Assembly: GCF_016522065.1 (NCBI RefSeq)
Contig: NZ_JAEHFV010000001.1
Span: 620,001 to 684,000 of the forward strand
Reading direction: 5' to 3'
Length of the DNA: 64,000 nt
Source: Flavobacterium agrisoli
GTDB lineage: Bacteria > Bacteroidota > Bacteroidia > Flavobacteriales > Flavobacteriaceae
Part shown: in pieces, positions 1 through 8,562 of the stretch
Position numbering within the stretch: the stretch's first letter is position 1
Layout of the letters: every line of letters starts with the position of its first letter
Program-made: the position numbers and the translations under genes
The notes under the pieces: generated by a model
Told to the model about the DNA's origin: nothing
Seen by the model: only the letters and a program-made list of their open reading frames with translations
Database searches by the model: none

Positions 1-819
1 CGAGATGTTGAAGGTGTTGTTGAGATGATGCTTGATGCAACTCAAAACTATTCAAACGATTTAACAGAAGATAGAATATTTGGATGGCACGCTTCACTTT
101 TTCCAACAGGAAGGAGTGGTATGTATAAAATCATCGTTGGGGATTGGCGTAAAGATCTTATGCAGGTTACTTCAGGTCCTATGGGAAGAGAGATAGTCCA
201 TTTCGAAGCGCCATTACCTGACGTAGTAGATCAAGAAATGCAGGGCTTTTTAAAATGGTTAAATAGTACAACTGAAATTGATCCAGTTCTAAAAGCTGCA
301 ATTGGCCATTTATGGTTTGTTACAATACATCCTTTTGATGATGGAAACGGAAGAATAGCCAGAGCAGTCGCCGATATGCTTCTGGCCCGAGCAGATCAAA
401 GCAAACAGCGGTTTTATTCAATGTCTGCACAAATTCAAAAAGAAAGAAACGAATATTATAACATTCTTGAATCAACACAAAAAGGTGATCTGGATATTAC
501 ACCCTGGCTGGATTGGTTTTTAAACTGCTTATTTCGTTCAATGGAAAGCACAGATATTACTATTGAGAAAATACTAGAACGAGGACAGTTCTGGGAATCT
601 CATAAAGATAAAACTTTTAACGTCCGTCAGCAAAAAATGCTGCAGTCACTTTTAGATTCATTCTTTGGAAATCTAAATGTATCTAAGTGGGCAAAAATGA
701 CAAAAACGTCAACAGACACTGCTTTAAGAGATATCAAAGATCTAATTGAAAAGGACATTTTAATACAAGAGGGAGCTGGAAGAAATACCAGCTATAAATT
801 AAAAAATCACAATTTTTGA
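1..819 (+). CDS. Fic family protein, 5' end outside window
   Basis: The reading frame is open from base 1 and there is no convincing start inside the window, so the gene begins upstream; the first in-frame ATG is at 25. The visible part carries the Fic core motif HPFDDGNGRIAR (bases 328-363), which matches HPFxDGNGRxxR of AMPylating Fic enzymes with the catalytic His present. The region before it (motif WHASLFPTG) fits the DUF4172 N-terminal domain often joined to Fic. The last 60 or so residues (from NVRQQKML) look like a winged-helix DNA-binding domain. Fic enzymes transfer AMP or another nucleotide moiety to target hydroxyls. The target cannot be read from sequence, and an inhibitory helix, if present, would lie in the missing part. 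The gene lies inside the probable island boundary at 1337. Confidence 0.88.
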   Translation, partial: RDVEGVVEMMLDATQNYSNDLTEDRIFGWHASLFPTGRSGMYKIIVGDWRKDLMQVTSGPMGREIVHFEAPLPDVVDQEMQGFLKWLNSTTEIDPVLKAAIGHLWFVTIHPFDDGNGRIARAVADMLLARADQSKQRFYSMSAQIQKERNEYYNILESTQKGDLDITPWLDWFLNCLFRSMESTDITIEKILERGQFWESHKDKTFNVRQQKMLQSLLDSFFGNLNVSKWAKMTKTSTDTALRDIKDLIEKDILIQEGAGRNTSYKLKNHNF

Positions 820-1336
820 TCGAAATCAAAAACAAAAAATTCAGCAGTTTCATAGCAATACTTATTTTTATCCATCTTTACTAATATTTTTTTTAGTTCA
901 CCTATTTGGAGTAAATATATTTTTTGCTACAAAAACTAAAGACTGTTAAAGTTGTTTATTCTTTAGAAGAAATAACTTTTTATCACTAATAGCTACGTAA
1001 GTATGCCCTAATAATTTTTAAAACCAAATACAACTTAATTAAGTTGAATCATATACAGTTCATTTATCGGCAAAAAAGAATTTATTTGTGTGGCGTTGAT
1101 ACCTTTTTTACTACTCTATAATAATGCTTTAATCTTTTAAACCTAGATATTTAATATTTTTGATATATTTGTGATACAAAAAAAAGAATAATACTTCTGA
1201 TTGTCAATCCGTTAGCATGTAATTTTTGTGCATGATCTAATATTGAAATAGTAAAATTGAATTTGGGTGCAGAATCGGTGCTTTAGGTTCAAGACATTTA
1301 TAAAAACGTAGCAAAGACAGGATCTCAACACATAAA
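820..1336. other. Intergenic stretch, no gene recognised
   Basis: About 500 very AT-rich bases with no ORF of useful length and no RNA gene I can recognise. A TATATTTG sequence at 1164-1171 matches the Bacteroidota -7 consensus, but nothing translatable follows, so it may be chance. The stretch sits between the Fic gene and a tRNA-like 3' fragment, the usual position of non-coding DNA at the end of an integrated element. Confidence 0.5.
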
Positions 1337-1359
1337 GTTCGAATCCTGCTCTCCCCACT
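1337..1359 (+). other. tRNA/tmRNA 3'-end fragment, candidate att site
   Basis: GTTCGAATCCTGCTCTCCCC reads as a T-loop (TTCGAAT), the 3' half of a T-stem (CCTGC) and the 3' acceptor strand (TCTCCCC) plus a discriminator A. The 5' half is missing: the preceding bases (ATAAA) cannot pair with CCTGC and no GGGGAGA acceptor strand lies upstream. Integrases of islands and phages often recombine into tRNA or tmRNA 3' ends and leave such a duplicate at the far end. Inference: this is the distal att site of an element extending left of the window, with the intact RNA gene at its other end. Confidence 0.55.
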
Positions 1360-1427
1360 GAAAGACCTAAAAGGCGGAAAACTTAAAGTTTTCATTCTTT
1401 TTAAAAAGCCACAAAAAATGTCTGAAG

Positions 1428-1460
1428 ACCTGCAAATTCAAGGATTTGCAGGTTTTTTTG
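1428..1460 (+). terminator. Rho-independent terminator
   Basis: Perfect 10-bp stem ACCTGCAAAT / ATTTGCAGGT with a 6-base loop, followed by seven T on the + strand. No + strand gene ends here except the tRNA-like fragment at 1337-1359, so it is probably the old terminator of that RNA gene, stranded when the island inserted. Confidence 0.8.
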
Positions 1461-1511
1461 TTTTAAAGTACTCCCCCATTTTTTCAAAATCGATCAAAAT
1501 TTTGACTCTTA

Positions 1512-2345
1512 TTAATGTTCGTGCATAATTAAAACTGGAATTTGCACTTCTTTGACAATTTTTTTTGAGAAACTCGGATTTAAAATTGCTTCAAAAAATG
1601 TGCGTTTATAAGCAATGACAGCCAAAACATCAATTTCTTTAAATAATATAAAATCCAAAACGGTTTCTTTAATATCATCACTCGGAAGAACCGAAAAAAC
1701 AACTGGTTCGCCCATAAATTCAGTTTCCCATTCTTTAATAGTGGCCTCACTTACGTCCGAATTTTGCGATTTAACATACAAACATTTTACTTGAGCATTC
1801 ATTTTTTTGGCAATCGCGATTGTTTTTTTTAACTCGGCTTTGTCTTTTTCACGATAGCGCGTAGTGAAACCTATATTTTTGACTTTTTTATAAGGCACTT
1901 CAGAAGGAATGCATAAAACTGGAATATGAACGCTAGAAATTATGGCTTCGGTATTAGATCCTAAGAAAAACGTACTCCAATCGGATAATCCAGAAGTTCC
2001 CATTACAATAAAATCGGCTTTTTCTTCATCTATGGCTCTTTTGAGATTAAAGATCAAATCACCATCCATCAATCGGTGTTGAATGCGAATGTTTTCTAAT
2101 TTTCGCTCTTGTGCTATAGAACGCAATTTAGGCACTTCGTCTTTGAACATTTCAAATTGTGCCAGTTCAATCGAATCGTAAATGGTAGCATAATTTTCTG
2201 GAAAAAATTGACTATCAAAAACAGGTAATTCAAACGAATGCAACAAAAGCAATTCGGCATTTATAAAATTGGCGAACTCCAAGGCATGCACAAAAGCATT
2301 CTGTGAAGTTTCGGAAAAATCGGTTGGAAATAATATCTTTTTCAT
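1512..2345 (-). CDS. Universal stress protein (two UspA domains)
   Basis: A 277-residue protein with two tandem UspA folds. The first opens with MKKILFPTDFSE and contains a GTSG-type nucleotide-loop segment (MGTSGLSDW). The second half begins near KNIGFTTRY and ends PVLIMHEH. Tandem Usp proteins bind ATP or other ligands and help survival under stress; the specific role here is unknown. The frame is open to an ATG at 2381, but that codon lies upstream of a good -7 promoter element at 2369-2376. The ATG at 2345, which begins the conserved UspA N-terminus, is therefore the chosen start. The gene is monocistronic and divergent from mnmE. Confidence 0.9.
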   Translation of the reverse strand: MKKILFPTDFSETSQNAFVHALEFANFINAELLLLHSFELPVFDSQFFPENYATIYDSIELAQFEMFKDEVPKLRSIAQERKLENIRIQHRLMDGDLIFNLKRAIDEEKADFIVMGTSGLSDWSTFFLGSNTEAIISSVHIPVLCIPSEVPYKKVKNIGFTTRYREKDKAELKKTIAIAKKMNAQVKCLYVKSQNSDVSEATIKEWETEFMGEPVVFSVLPSDDIKETVLDFILFKEIDVLAVIAYKRTFFEAILNPSFSKKIVKEVQIPVLIMHEH

Positions 2346-2368
2346 GACAATTATATTTTGGTTACTCT

Positions 2369-2376
2369 CAAATGTA
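2369..2376 (-). promoter_or_regulatory. -7 promoter element of the usp gene
   Basis: On the minus strand this reads TACATTTG, matching the Bacteroidota -7 consensus TAnnTTTG, with TTTA 19 bases upstream in the -33 position. It lies about 24 bases before the chosen start at 2345 and argues against the longer ORF beginning at 2381. Confidence 0.5.
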
Positions 2377-2523
2377 CACAATTTTTGTAGGTTTTTAAAT
2401 GATAATTATCAGATTTTTAACGAAATAAATAGCTTGTTTTAATTTTAAATTTCACTCTTAAAATAAAATGTTTTACCTACTATTAGGTCAAAATTCAGCT
2501 TCTAAATTCGAATCAAAATTTTG

Positions 2524-2531
2524 TAACTTTG
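2524..2531 (+). promoter_or_regulatory. -7-like element very close to mnmE start
   Basis: TAACTTTG matches TAnnTTTG exactly but ends only four bases before the mnmE ATG. If used, transcription would start at or next to the initiation codon, giving a nearly leaderless mRNA. No clear -33 element is visible at 19 bases upstream. Confidence 0.35.
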
Positions 2532-2535
2532 TCAC

Positions 2536-3969
2536 ATGATAAATCAAGATTCTATCGTAGCCTTAGCTACTCCGTCAGGAGCGGGAGCTATTGCTATTAT
2601 TCGTATTTCGGGTTCCGAAGCCATCCAAATTGGAAATTCGGTTTTTAAATCCATTAAAAACAAAGATTTAACGAAGCAAAAAACCCACACCTTGCATTTG
2701 GGTCATATTGTTGACAATGAAAAGGCTTTAGATGAAGTTTTGGTTTCCCTTTTTAAAGGCCCAAATTCGTATACCGGAGAGGATACTATTGAAATTTCAT
2801 GTCACGGTTCAACATATATTCAGCAACAAATTATTCAATTGTTATTACGAAATGGGTGTCGTATGGCCGATGCTGGCGAATTTACACTACGCGCTTTTTT
2901 AAACGGAAAATTAGATTTATCACAAGCCGAAGCCGTTGCAGATTTGATTAATTCGGATAACGAAGCCTCCCACCAAATTGCGATGCAACAAATGCGTGGT
3001 GGTTTTTCTAATGAAATTGCCAAACTTCGTGAGGAACTTCTGAATTTTGCTTCTTTAATCGAACTCGAATTAGATTTTGCAGAAGAAGATGTTGAATTTG
3101 CCGACCGAATTCAGTTTCATGAATTAGTCAACCGAATTGAATTTGTTTTAAAAAGACTGATTGATTCGTTTGCTGTTGGAAATGTGATCAAAAATGGAAT
3201 TCCTGTGGCTATTGTTGGCGAACCAAATGTTGGAAAATCAACTCTTTTGAACGCACTTTTAAACGAAGAACGAGCTATAGTATCGGATATTGCGGGAACG
3301 ACTCGCGACACCATAGAAGACGAATTAGTAATTGGCGGCATCGGTTTTCGATTTATTGATACTGCCGGAATACGTGAAACTAAAGATGTGGTAGAAAGCA
3401 TCGGTATTCAAAAAACCTTCGAAAAAATAGACCAGGCCCAAATGGTTTTGTATTTGGTTGACGGTTGCCAGTTGTCAGTTGATGGAAAACTTGATAATTT
3501 ATTACTTGAAATTAATAAAACACAAAATCAATATCCACAAAAAGCCCTAGTCGTTATTATCAACAAAAAAGATATGATTTCTGATGAAACCCTATCACTT
3601 ATACAAAACAAATTAGTTGCTTACCAAGACGAACTGTCAACTGTCAACCGTAAACTATCAACCATTTACATTTCTGCCAAAGAAAAACAAGGCGTAGAAG
3701 AACTCAAAAATCAATTATTATCTTTCGTAAATACAGGTGCTCTACGCAATAATGAAACCATTGTAACCAATACCCGCCACTACGATTCGCTTTTAAAAGC
3801 ATTAGATGAAATCCAAAAAGTAAAACACGGACTTGAAACAAATCTTTCTAGTGACCTATTGGCACTGGATATTAAAGAAGCTTTGTATCAATTCGGGCTT
3901 ATCACAGGTCAGGTCTCAAACGACGAATTACTGGGGAATATCTTTGCTAACTTTTGTATCGGGAAGTAG
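2536..3969 (+). CDS. mnmE: tRNA modification GTPase MnmE
   Basis: A 477-residue protein. With MnmG it installs the 5-carboxymethylaminomethyl group on wobble uridine 34 of certain tRNAs. The N-terminal domain opens in the family style (IVALATPSGAGAIAIIRISG) and binds 5-formyl-tetrahydrofolate. The inserted G domain shows P-loop GEPNVGKST, switch II DTAG and NKKD (around 225-345). The C-terminus carries the signature FCIGK with its catalytic cysteine as the final residues. Length and both ends are canonical, so the start is firm. It stands alone and divergent from the usp gene; no mnmG is in the window. Confidence 0.98.
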   Translation: MINQDSIVALATPSGAGAIAIIRISGSEAIQIGNSVFKSIKNKDLTKQKTHTLHLGHIVDNEKALDEVLVSLFKGPNSYTGEDTIEISCHGSTYIQQQIIQLLLRNGCRMADAGEFTLRAFLNGKLDLSQAEAVADLINSDNEASHQIAMQQMRGGFSNEIAKLREELLNFASLIELELDFAEEDVEFADRIQFHELVNRIEFVLKRLIDSFAVGNVIKNGIPVAIVGEPNVGKSTLLNALLNEERAIVSDIAGTTRDTIEDELVIGGIGFRFIDTAGIRETKDVVESIGIQKTFEKIDQAQMVLYLVDGCQLSVDGKLDNLLLEINKTQNQYPQKALVVIINKKDMISDETLSLIQNKLVAYQDELSTVNRKLSTIYISAKEKQGVEELKNQLLSFVNTGALRNNETIVTNTRHYDSLLKALDEIQKVKHGLETNLSSDLLALDIKEALYQFGLITGQVSNDELLGNIFANFCIGK

Positions 3970-4165
3970 ATTTCAAAAGCATTACATAATAAAATAAATA
4001 GATCATTTTTCGTAATTTATATTCAAAAATATACCGCTAGAAATCACAATGTTTTTTTACTTTTAATTAAGTCGGTTATCAAATTTGGCAAGCAATTATT
4101 CCCAAAAAAGACATAATTATAAATTTTCATAAAAAAAGGGGTTTCAAAAGAACCGAGAATACATT

Positions 4166-4173
4166 TATATTTG
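4166..4173 (+). promoter_or_regulatory. -7 promoter element of the MutS-like gene
   Basis: TATATTTG matches the Bacteroidota -7 consensus, with TTTC about 20 bases upstream. It lies about 27 bases before the ATG at 4200. Confidence 0.5.
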
Positions 4174-4199
4174 TAGGAAATAGCTAAACTCGAATTTTT

Positions 4200-5972
4200 A
4201 TGAATGCCTATTCCGACAATATTTCTCTTTATCAAAAACAATTACAAGACAATCAGAAAAAATTCAATTTAGTAAGTTTATTGCGCCTTTTGAGTGTTTT
4301 TTTGGTACTTTTTTCAGTTTACTATTATTTTAATAAACAAGAAGATTTTTACTTATATCTCTGTTTTATAAGTTTAGTTGCATTTGTTTTTTTGATGAAA
4401 ATACATTCGAAACTCTCCTTTCAAAAACAACTATATACCGCTTTACTCCAAATTAATAACGCTGAAATTGGTTTTTTAAAACGAGAAAAAAATCCTTTTG
4501 AAAACGGAAACGAATTCCATGAACCACAACATCCTTACAGCTATGATTTGGATATTTTTGGAGAACATTCGCTTTTTCAGCATCTTAACCGCACCGCTAC
4601 TTTTATCGGAAAAAAAACCTTAGCCAATTTGCTATTAAATCCCTTGACCGAAAAAGAAATTATTGCTAATCAAAATAGTATAAAAGAATTAAAAGAGAAA
4701 TTGGAATTTCGTCAGCATTTTTTAGCACTTGCCCAAATAGGAAAAGATTCTAAAATGGCGTATGAAAATTTACTTAAATGGAATTCGACTCCACCACAAC
4801 AATTTTCAAAATTTGCTCAGTTTTATTTGTATGCGGGTCCGATTCTATTTTTGGGAATTGTAATCGGGTATTTTTTAACTTCCAACACATTATTAATCAA
4901 ATTAGTAACCTATGTATTTATAGCCAATTTGATGTTTTTAGGCTATTTTATAAAAAAAATAAAAGCTGAAATCGCTCCCACTTACGAAATAGACCGAATC
5001 ATTAATCAATATAGTTTACTGGTTCAAGCTATAGAAAATCAAACGTTTGCATCAGCCAAATTACAAACACTTCAAAAACAATTGTATTTTGAAAATACCA
5101 AAGCCAGCACGCATTTAAAGCAATTATCGGAGCTTTTTTCTAAAATGGACTCTATTGCCAACTTAATAACTGCTTCGCTTTTTAACGGTACTTTTTTGTA
5201 CAATGCACATATTTTAAAAGCGCTATGGCAATGGAAAGCCAAACATGCTACCGCATTAGAAGACTGGTTGAATATTATTGGCGAATTTGAAATGCTAAAT
5301 AGTTTAGCTAATTATTCCTATAACAATCCCGATTTTGTTTTTCCAGAATTGAATTCTAATTTCAATATTTCGTTTGATAATTTGAGCCACCCACTTCTAA
5401 ATCCGCAAACTCGAATTGGTAATGATGTTCGCTTTCAACCGGAATCGTTTATTATTTTAACCGGTTCCAACATGTCGGGTAAAAGTACTTTTTTAAGAAG
5501 TTTAGGCATCAACATGGTTTTAGGTTGCATTGGTGCACCCGTTTGTGCTACTAAAGCCCAATTACACCCCTTACCTATTTTAGTTTCAATGCGTTTATCC
5601 GATTCACTTTCGGATAGCGAATCGTATTTTTTTGCCGAAATTAAACGACTGCACCAAATTATGGAAGCCTTAAACCAACAACCGGCTTTTGTACTTTTGG
5701 ATGAAATATTACGCGGCACCAACTCAGATGACAAACGAAACGGAACTATTGAAGTAATCAAAAAAATTATTTCAAAAAATGCAATAGGGGCTATTGCTAC
5801 TCATGATGTAGAGGTTTGTTTGACTACCAATGCTTTTCCTGAAAAACTAAAAAACCAATGTTTTGAAGCACAAATTATAGCCAATGAACTTCATTTTGAT
5901 TATTGTTTGCGAGATGGAATTTGTCAAAATAAAAGCGCCACTTTTTTGATGCAAAAAATGGGCATTATTTAA
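4200..5972 (+). CDS. Membrane-anchored MutS-family ATPase
   Basis: A 590-residue protein. The C-terminal third is a MutS domain V ATPase: Walker A GSNMSGKSTFLRS (near 423-435), a Walker B-like FVLLDEILRGTNS, and the MutS-type signature region SDSLSDSESYFFAE. The N-terminal two thirds lack the mismatch-binding and connector domains. Instead there are two hydrophobic segments within residues 20-70 and two more near 205-255, so four membrane passes are likely. A short core/lever region links them to the ATPase. Family members occur widely in Bacteroidota and are often labelled MutS, but the architecture makes classical mismatch recognition unlikely. What they act on is, to my knowledge, not established. 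Confidence 0.85.
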   Translation: MNAYSDNISLYQKQLQDNQKKFNLVSLLRLLSVFLVLFSVYYYFNKQEDFYLYLCFISLVAFVFLMKIHSKLSFQKQLYTALLQINNAEIGFLKREKNPFENGNEFHEPQHPYSYDLDIFGEHSLFQHLNRTATFIGKKTLANLLLNPLTEKEIIANQNSIKELKEKLEFRQHFLALAQIGKDSKMAYENLLKWNSTPPQQFSKFAQFYLYAGPILFLGIVIGYFLTSNTLLIKLVTYVFIANLMFLGYFIKKIKAEIAPTYEIDRIINQYSLLVQAIENQTFASAKLQTLQKQLYFENTKASTHLKQLSELFSKMDSIANLITASLFNGTFLYNAHILKALWQWKAKHATALEDWLNIIGEFEMLNSLANYSYNNPDFVFPELNSNFNISFDNLSHPLLNPQTRIGNDVRFQPESFIILTGSNMSGKSTFLRSLGINMVLGCIGAPVCATKAQLHPLPILVSMRLSDSLSDSESYFFAEIKRLHQIMEALNQQPAFVLLDEILRGTNSDDKRNGTIEVIKKIISKNAIGAIATHDVEVCLTTNAFPEKLKNQCFEAQIIANELHFDYCLRDGICQNKSATFLMQKMGII

Positions 5973-5992
5973 AATTCTGATTCAAACAAAAT

Positions 5993-6343
5993 CTAATTTT
6001 TCGTTTCATTCTCAGCTGCTCTATATTTTACTATTGCTTCTATTAAATCATACGGGATTTTTTGATTTAAAGGAAATTGAACAGATCCTTTTCCTTGTTT
6101 GTAAACCGAAAGAGCTTCTTTAAACTGCTCGTGTCCGGAAGGCGTAGCATAAAATCCGATGTGATTTTTATACGCTGCAAAATAGACCAATGGTTTGGTT
6201 TTGTATTTATAGGCAGGCATTCCGTATGAAATGGACTCGGTAACCTTTGGAACAATTTTTAAAATAATCGCCCGGATGTTTTCTAAAATAAACTCCACTT
6301 CAGAAGGAAATTTTGCGATATAGCTTGTGACTTCTTCATTCAT
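5993..6343 (-). CDS. DUF1801 family protein
   Basis: A 116-residue cytosolic protein of the DUF1801 (YdhG-like) family, recognised from VTESISYGMPAYKYKTKPLVYF, split by the conserved ESISYGMP turn, then the ATPSGHEQF and KGSVQFPLNQKIP segments. Family members are small alpha/beta proteins; one Bacillus relative has been proposed as an iron chaperone, but the function of this branch is unknown. The gene converges with the MutS-like gene, ending 20 bases beyond its stop, and shares no obvious operon. Confidence 0.85.
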   Translation of the reverse strand: MNEEVTSYIAKFPSEVEFILENIRAIILKIVPKVTESISYGMPAYKYKTKPLVYFAAYKNHIGFYATPSGHEQFKEALSVYKQGKGSVQFPLNQKIPYDLIEAIVKYRAAENETKN

Positions 6344-6394
6344 AAATTTTCAAATTTAATTTTTAAAACCAAACTTAATACGTTATTTAAAGCA

Positions 6395-6428
6395 AAAAGG
6401 CTTGATCCAGAAGTAGATCAAGCCTTTT
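6395..6428. terminator. Bidirectional terminator
   Basis: A 13-bp perfect stem (AAAAGGCTTGATC / GATCAAGCCTTTT) around an 8-base loop, with T or A runs on both sides. It lies just after the minus-strand coiled-coil gene ending at 6449, and its A-rich side gives that gene its U-tract. Confidence 0.85.
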
Positions 6429-6448
6429 ATAAAAATTAGTTTTGTAAC

Positions 6449-7324
6449 TTATCTCAAAGAAAAACTAGTTTTAGAAACCAATTGATCGTTGTCAAAAATG
6501 TTAATAAAATAAGTTCCTTTAGCAAAATCTTTTCCAGGTAAATCTTCAGATACATTTACCGTTTTGTTTTCATATTTTACTGTAGTTGGAAAACTGTACG
6601 TTAAGTTGGTCTCTCCAAAAGAAACTGTTTTTTTGTCTCCTAACACATTGTTTTTACTGTCAATAACTTGTACATAATAGGTTTTGTCACCCGATTTAGC
6701 CACTTGATTTTCGGCCACTGTAAAGCTTACTTTTAAAACATCGGCTCTACTCGCTTTATCGGTTTCTACTTGTTTACCTGAATTTTTCAATTTGTAAGCA
6801 GCCGTTTTTGTATTCAAAATAGTTAATTTCGACGCTTTCTCTACTGTTTTTGTTAATTCTTCGTTTTGTCCAACTAATACTTCGTTGTATTTTTTAGACT
6901 CTCCTAAAACCGTAATAGTACTATCACGTTGTGTAGTTAACACGCCATTTTGTTTTTTCAACTCATCGTTTTCGGCAATTAAAGTGTTCATTTTAGATTG
7001 CATTGATCTAACTTGAGAACGGTATTTAGAAACGTCTCCTTTAGATTTGTTCAATTCATCCATTAAACCTACAACTTTATCGCGCTCTTGAATTAATTCG
7101 TCCGACATTGATGTATTTTCGGCAATTGCAGCATCGTAAGTTGCTTTTAATTCCTGTAAATCTTTCATTACAGCATCTTTCTCAGATAAGGTTGTAGTTA
7201 ATTCTGTTTTTACAACTTCTGTATCTGAAGTCATTTTAAAAATATACACTAAGGCTCCTACTAATAAGACAGCCAACACTGCGATAATCGCTTTAAGACT
7301 TGAATTTTTTTGTTGATTTTCCAT
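6449..7324 (-). CDS. Single-pass membrane protein with long coiled coil
   Basis: A 291-residue protein. One transmembrane helix follows a short cytosolic tail (KAIIAVLAVLLVGALVYIF, about 11-29). It is followed by roughly 130 residues of heptad-rich coiled coil (residues 35-165) and a C-terminal beta-rich domain of about 110 residues ending LVSKTSFSLR. The C-terminal domain contains strands such as TYYVQVIDSKNN and TYFINIFDN. Similar flavobacterial proteins are sometimes named chromosome partitioning proteins, but no ATPase motif is present and I would not use that name. Envelope scaffold or sensor are possible roles; none can be shown from sequence. Confidence 0.8.
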   Translation of the reverse strand: MENQQKNSSLKAIIAVLAVLLVGALVYIFKMTSDTEVVKTELTTTLSEKDAVMKDLQELKATYDAAIAENTSMSDELIQERDKVVGLMDELNKSKGDVSKYRSQVRSMQSKMNTLIAENDELKKQNGVLTTQRDSTITVLGESKKYNEVLVGQNEELTKTVEKASKLTILNTKTAAYKLKNSGKQVETDKASRADVLKVSFTVAENQVAKSGDKTYYVQVIDSKNNVLGDKKTVSFGETNLTYSFPTTVKYENKTVNVSEDLPGKDFAKGTYFINIFDNDQLVSKTSFSLR

Positions 7325-7394
7325 ACTTTACTATAATTTTTTATCAAATTTAATAATTAATCTTAGGTAATAACGTAAGTTACTACATTTATAG

Positions 7395-7402
7395 TATTTT
7401 TG
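7395..7402 (+). promoter_or_regulatory. -7 promoter element of hutG
   Basis: TATTTTTG fits TAnnTTTG and lies 17 bases before the hutG ATG, which would give a 5' leader of about ten bases. No clear -33 element is visible. Confidence 0.4.
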
Positions 7403-7418
7403 GATAACACTTTTTTAC

Positions 7419-8450
7419 ATGGAAAAACTTATCCCTTTTACAATCAGTGATCTAGCCAAAGTTACCAACCACCGAAGTGGCGAAATAAAGTTTGGTGAGA
7501 AGATTTTAACCGTACCAAAAGACACCGATTTAATAACTTTTCTTACAAATTGCGAAGCTCAATACATTCTGTTAGGAATTCCAGAAGATATTGGTATTCG
7601 AGCCAATTATGGAAGACCTGGAGCCGCTTCGGCTTGGGAAAGTGCACTCAAAAGCATTGCTAATATCCAACACAATCGGTTTTGTAAAGGCAGTCAAATT
7701 GCTATTTTAGGCCATCTGGATGTAACGTCCGAAATGCAAGAAGTTGCCCATTTGGATTTTAACGATATTGATGATCGTTTGAAATTGAGCCAGTTGGTCG
7801 AAAAAATTGATAAAGAAGTTTCCAACATTATTTTTAATATTGTAAAGGCTGGCAAAACACCCATTATTATTGGTGGCGGACATAATAATTCGTACGGAAA
7901 TATAAAAGGAAGTGCTTTAGCCAAAGGAAAACCGGTGAATGCCGTGAATTTTGATGCGCATTCGGATTTTAGAATTTTGGAAGGAAGACACAGCGGAAAC
8001 GGTTTTTCGTATGCTTACGAAGAAGGATTTTTAAAAAAATATTTCATTTTTGGATTACACGAAAATTACACATCAAAAAGTGTTTTAGACATCATTAAAA
8101 AGAAGGAAGATCGTGTGCGTTACAACACTTACGACAGTGTTAAAATTAGGAGGGAAAAAGATTTTTTTAGCGAAATGCAACATGCTTTGGATTTTGTAAA
8201 AACAGATTCCTTTGGTATCGAAGTTGATTTAGATGCGTTGCCTAATATTGCCAGTAGTGCCATGACCCCAAGCGGATTTTCGATTGAAGAACTTCGTCAG
8301 TTTGTTTCTTATTTCGGAAAACACAAAAATGCAACCTATTTGCACATTTGCGAAGGCGCTCCCGATTTAGGAGAAGAAAAAAACAACCATTTAATCGGAA
8401 AATTAATTGGGTATTTGGTAACCGATTTTATCAAAACCAGCGAACAATAA
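7419..8450 (+). CDS. hutG: Formimidoylglutamase (arginase family)
   Basis: A 343-residue ureohydrolase-fold enzyme. The binuclear manganese ligands are visible as GGGHN, FDAHSDFR and EVDLDAL. It lacks the arginase-specific loop and matches the formiminoglutamase branch, which splits N-formimidoyl-glutamate into glutamate and formamide at the end of histidine degradation. The third motif reads EVDLDALPNI where many family members have SxDxDxxDP, an ordinary variation in this branch. No other hut gene is nearby, so the histidine-catabolic role rests on family assignment alone. The gene is divergent from the coiled-coil membrane protein gene. Confidence 0.85.
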   Translation: MEKLIPFTISDLAKVTNHRSGEIKFGEKILTVPKDTDLITFLTNCEAQYILLGIPEDIGIRANYGRPGAASAWESALKSIANIQHNRFCKGSQIAILGHLDVTSEMQEVAHLDFNDIDDRLKLSQLVEKIDKEVSNIIFNIVKAGKTPIIIGGGHNNSYGNIKGSALAKGKPVNAVNFDAHSDFRILEGRHSGNGFSYAYEEGFLKKYFIFGLHENYTSKSVLDIIKKKEDRVRYNTYDSVKIRREKDFFSEMQHALDFVKTDSFGIEVDLDALPNIASSAMTPSGFSIEELRQFVSYFGKHKNATYLHICEGAPDLGEEKNNHLIGKLIGYLVTDFIKTSEQ

Positions 8451-8503
8451 AGTCTACTTTAAAATCAATTTTCGTGTTTAGAGCGCATCCAAAATAATAA
8501 CAC

Positions 8504-8511
8504 TATCTTTG
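8504..8511 (+). promoter_or_regulatory. -7 promoter element of the DEAD-box gene
   Basis: TATCTTTG matches the consensus TAnnTTTG, leaving a leader of about 45-50 bases before the ATG at 8563. Cold-shock-type helicase genes often have long leaders, but no structure could be tested here. Confidence 0.45.
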
Positions 8512-8562
8512 TTACCTTGTCTTTTAGCCTTATAGTAAAAGACTTCATTAATTCAGATATAT

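Noticed and set aside
1250..1360. Complete tRNA gene
   Set aside because: Only the T-loop and 3' acceptor side are present; no matching 5' acceptor, D-arm or anticodon arm can be found upstream.
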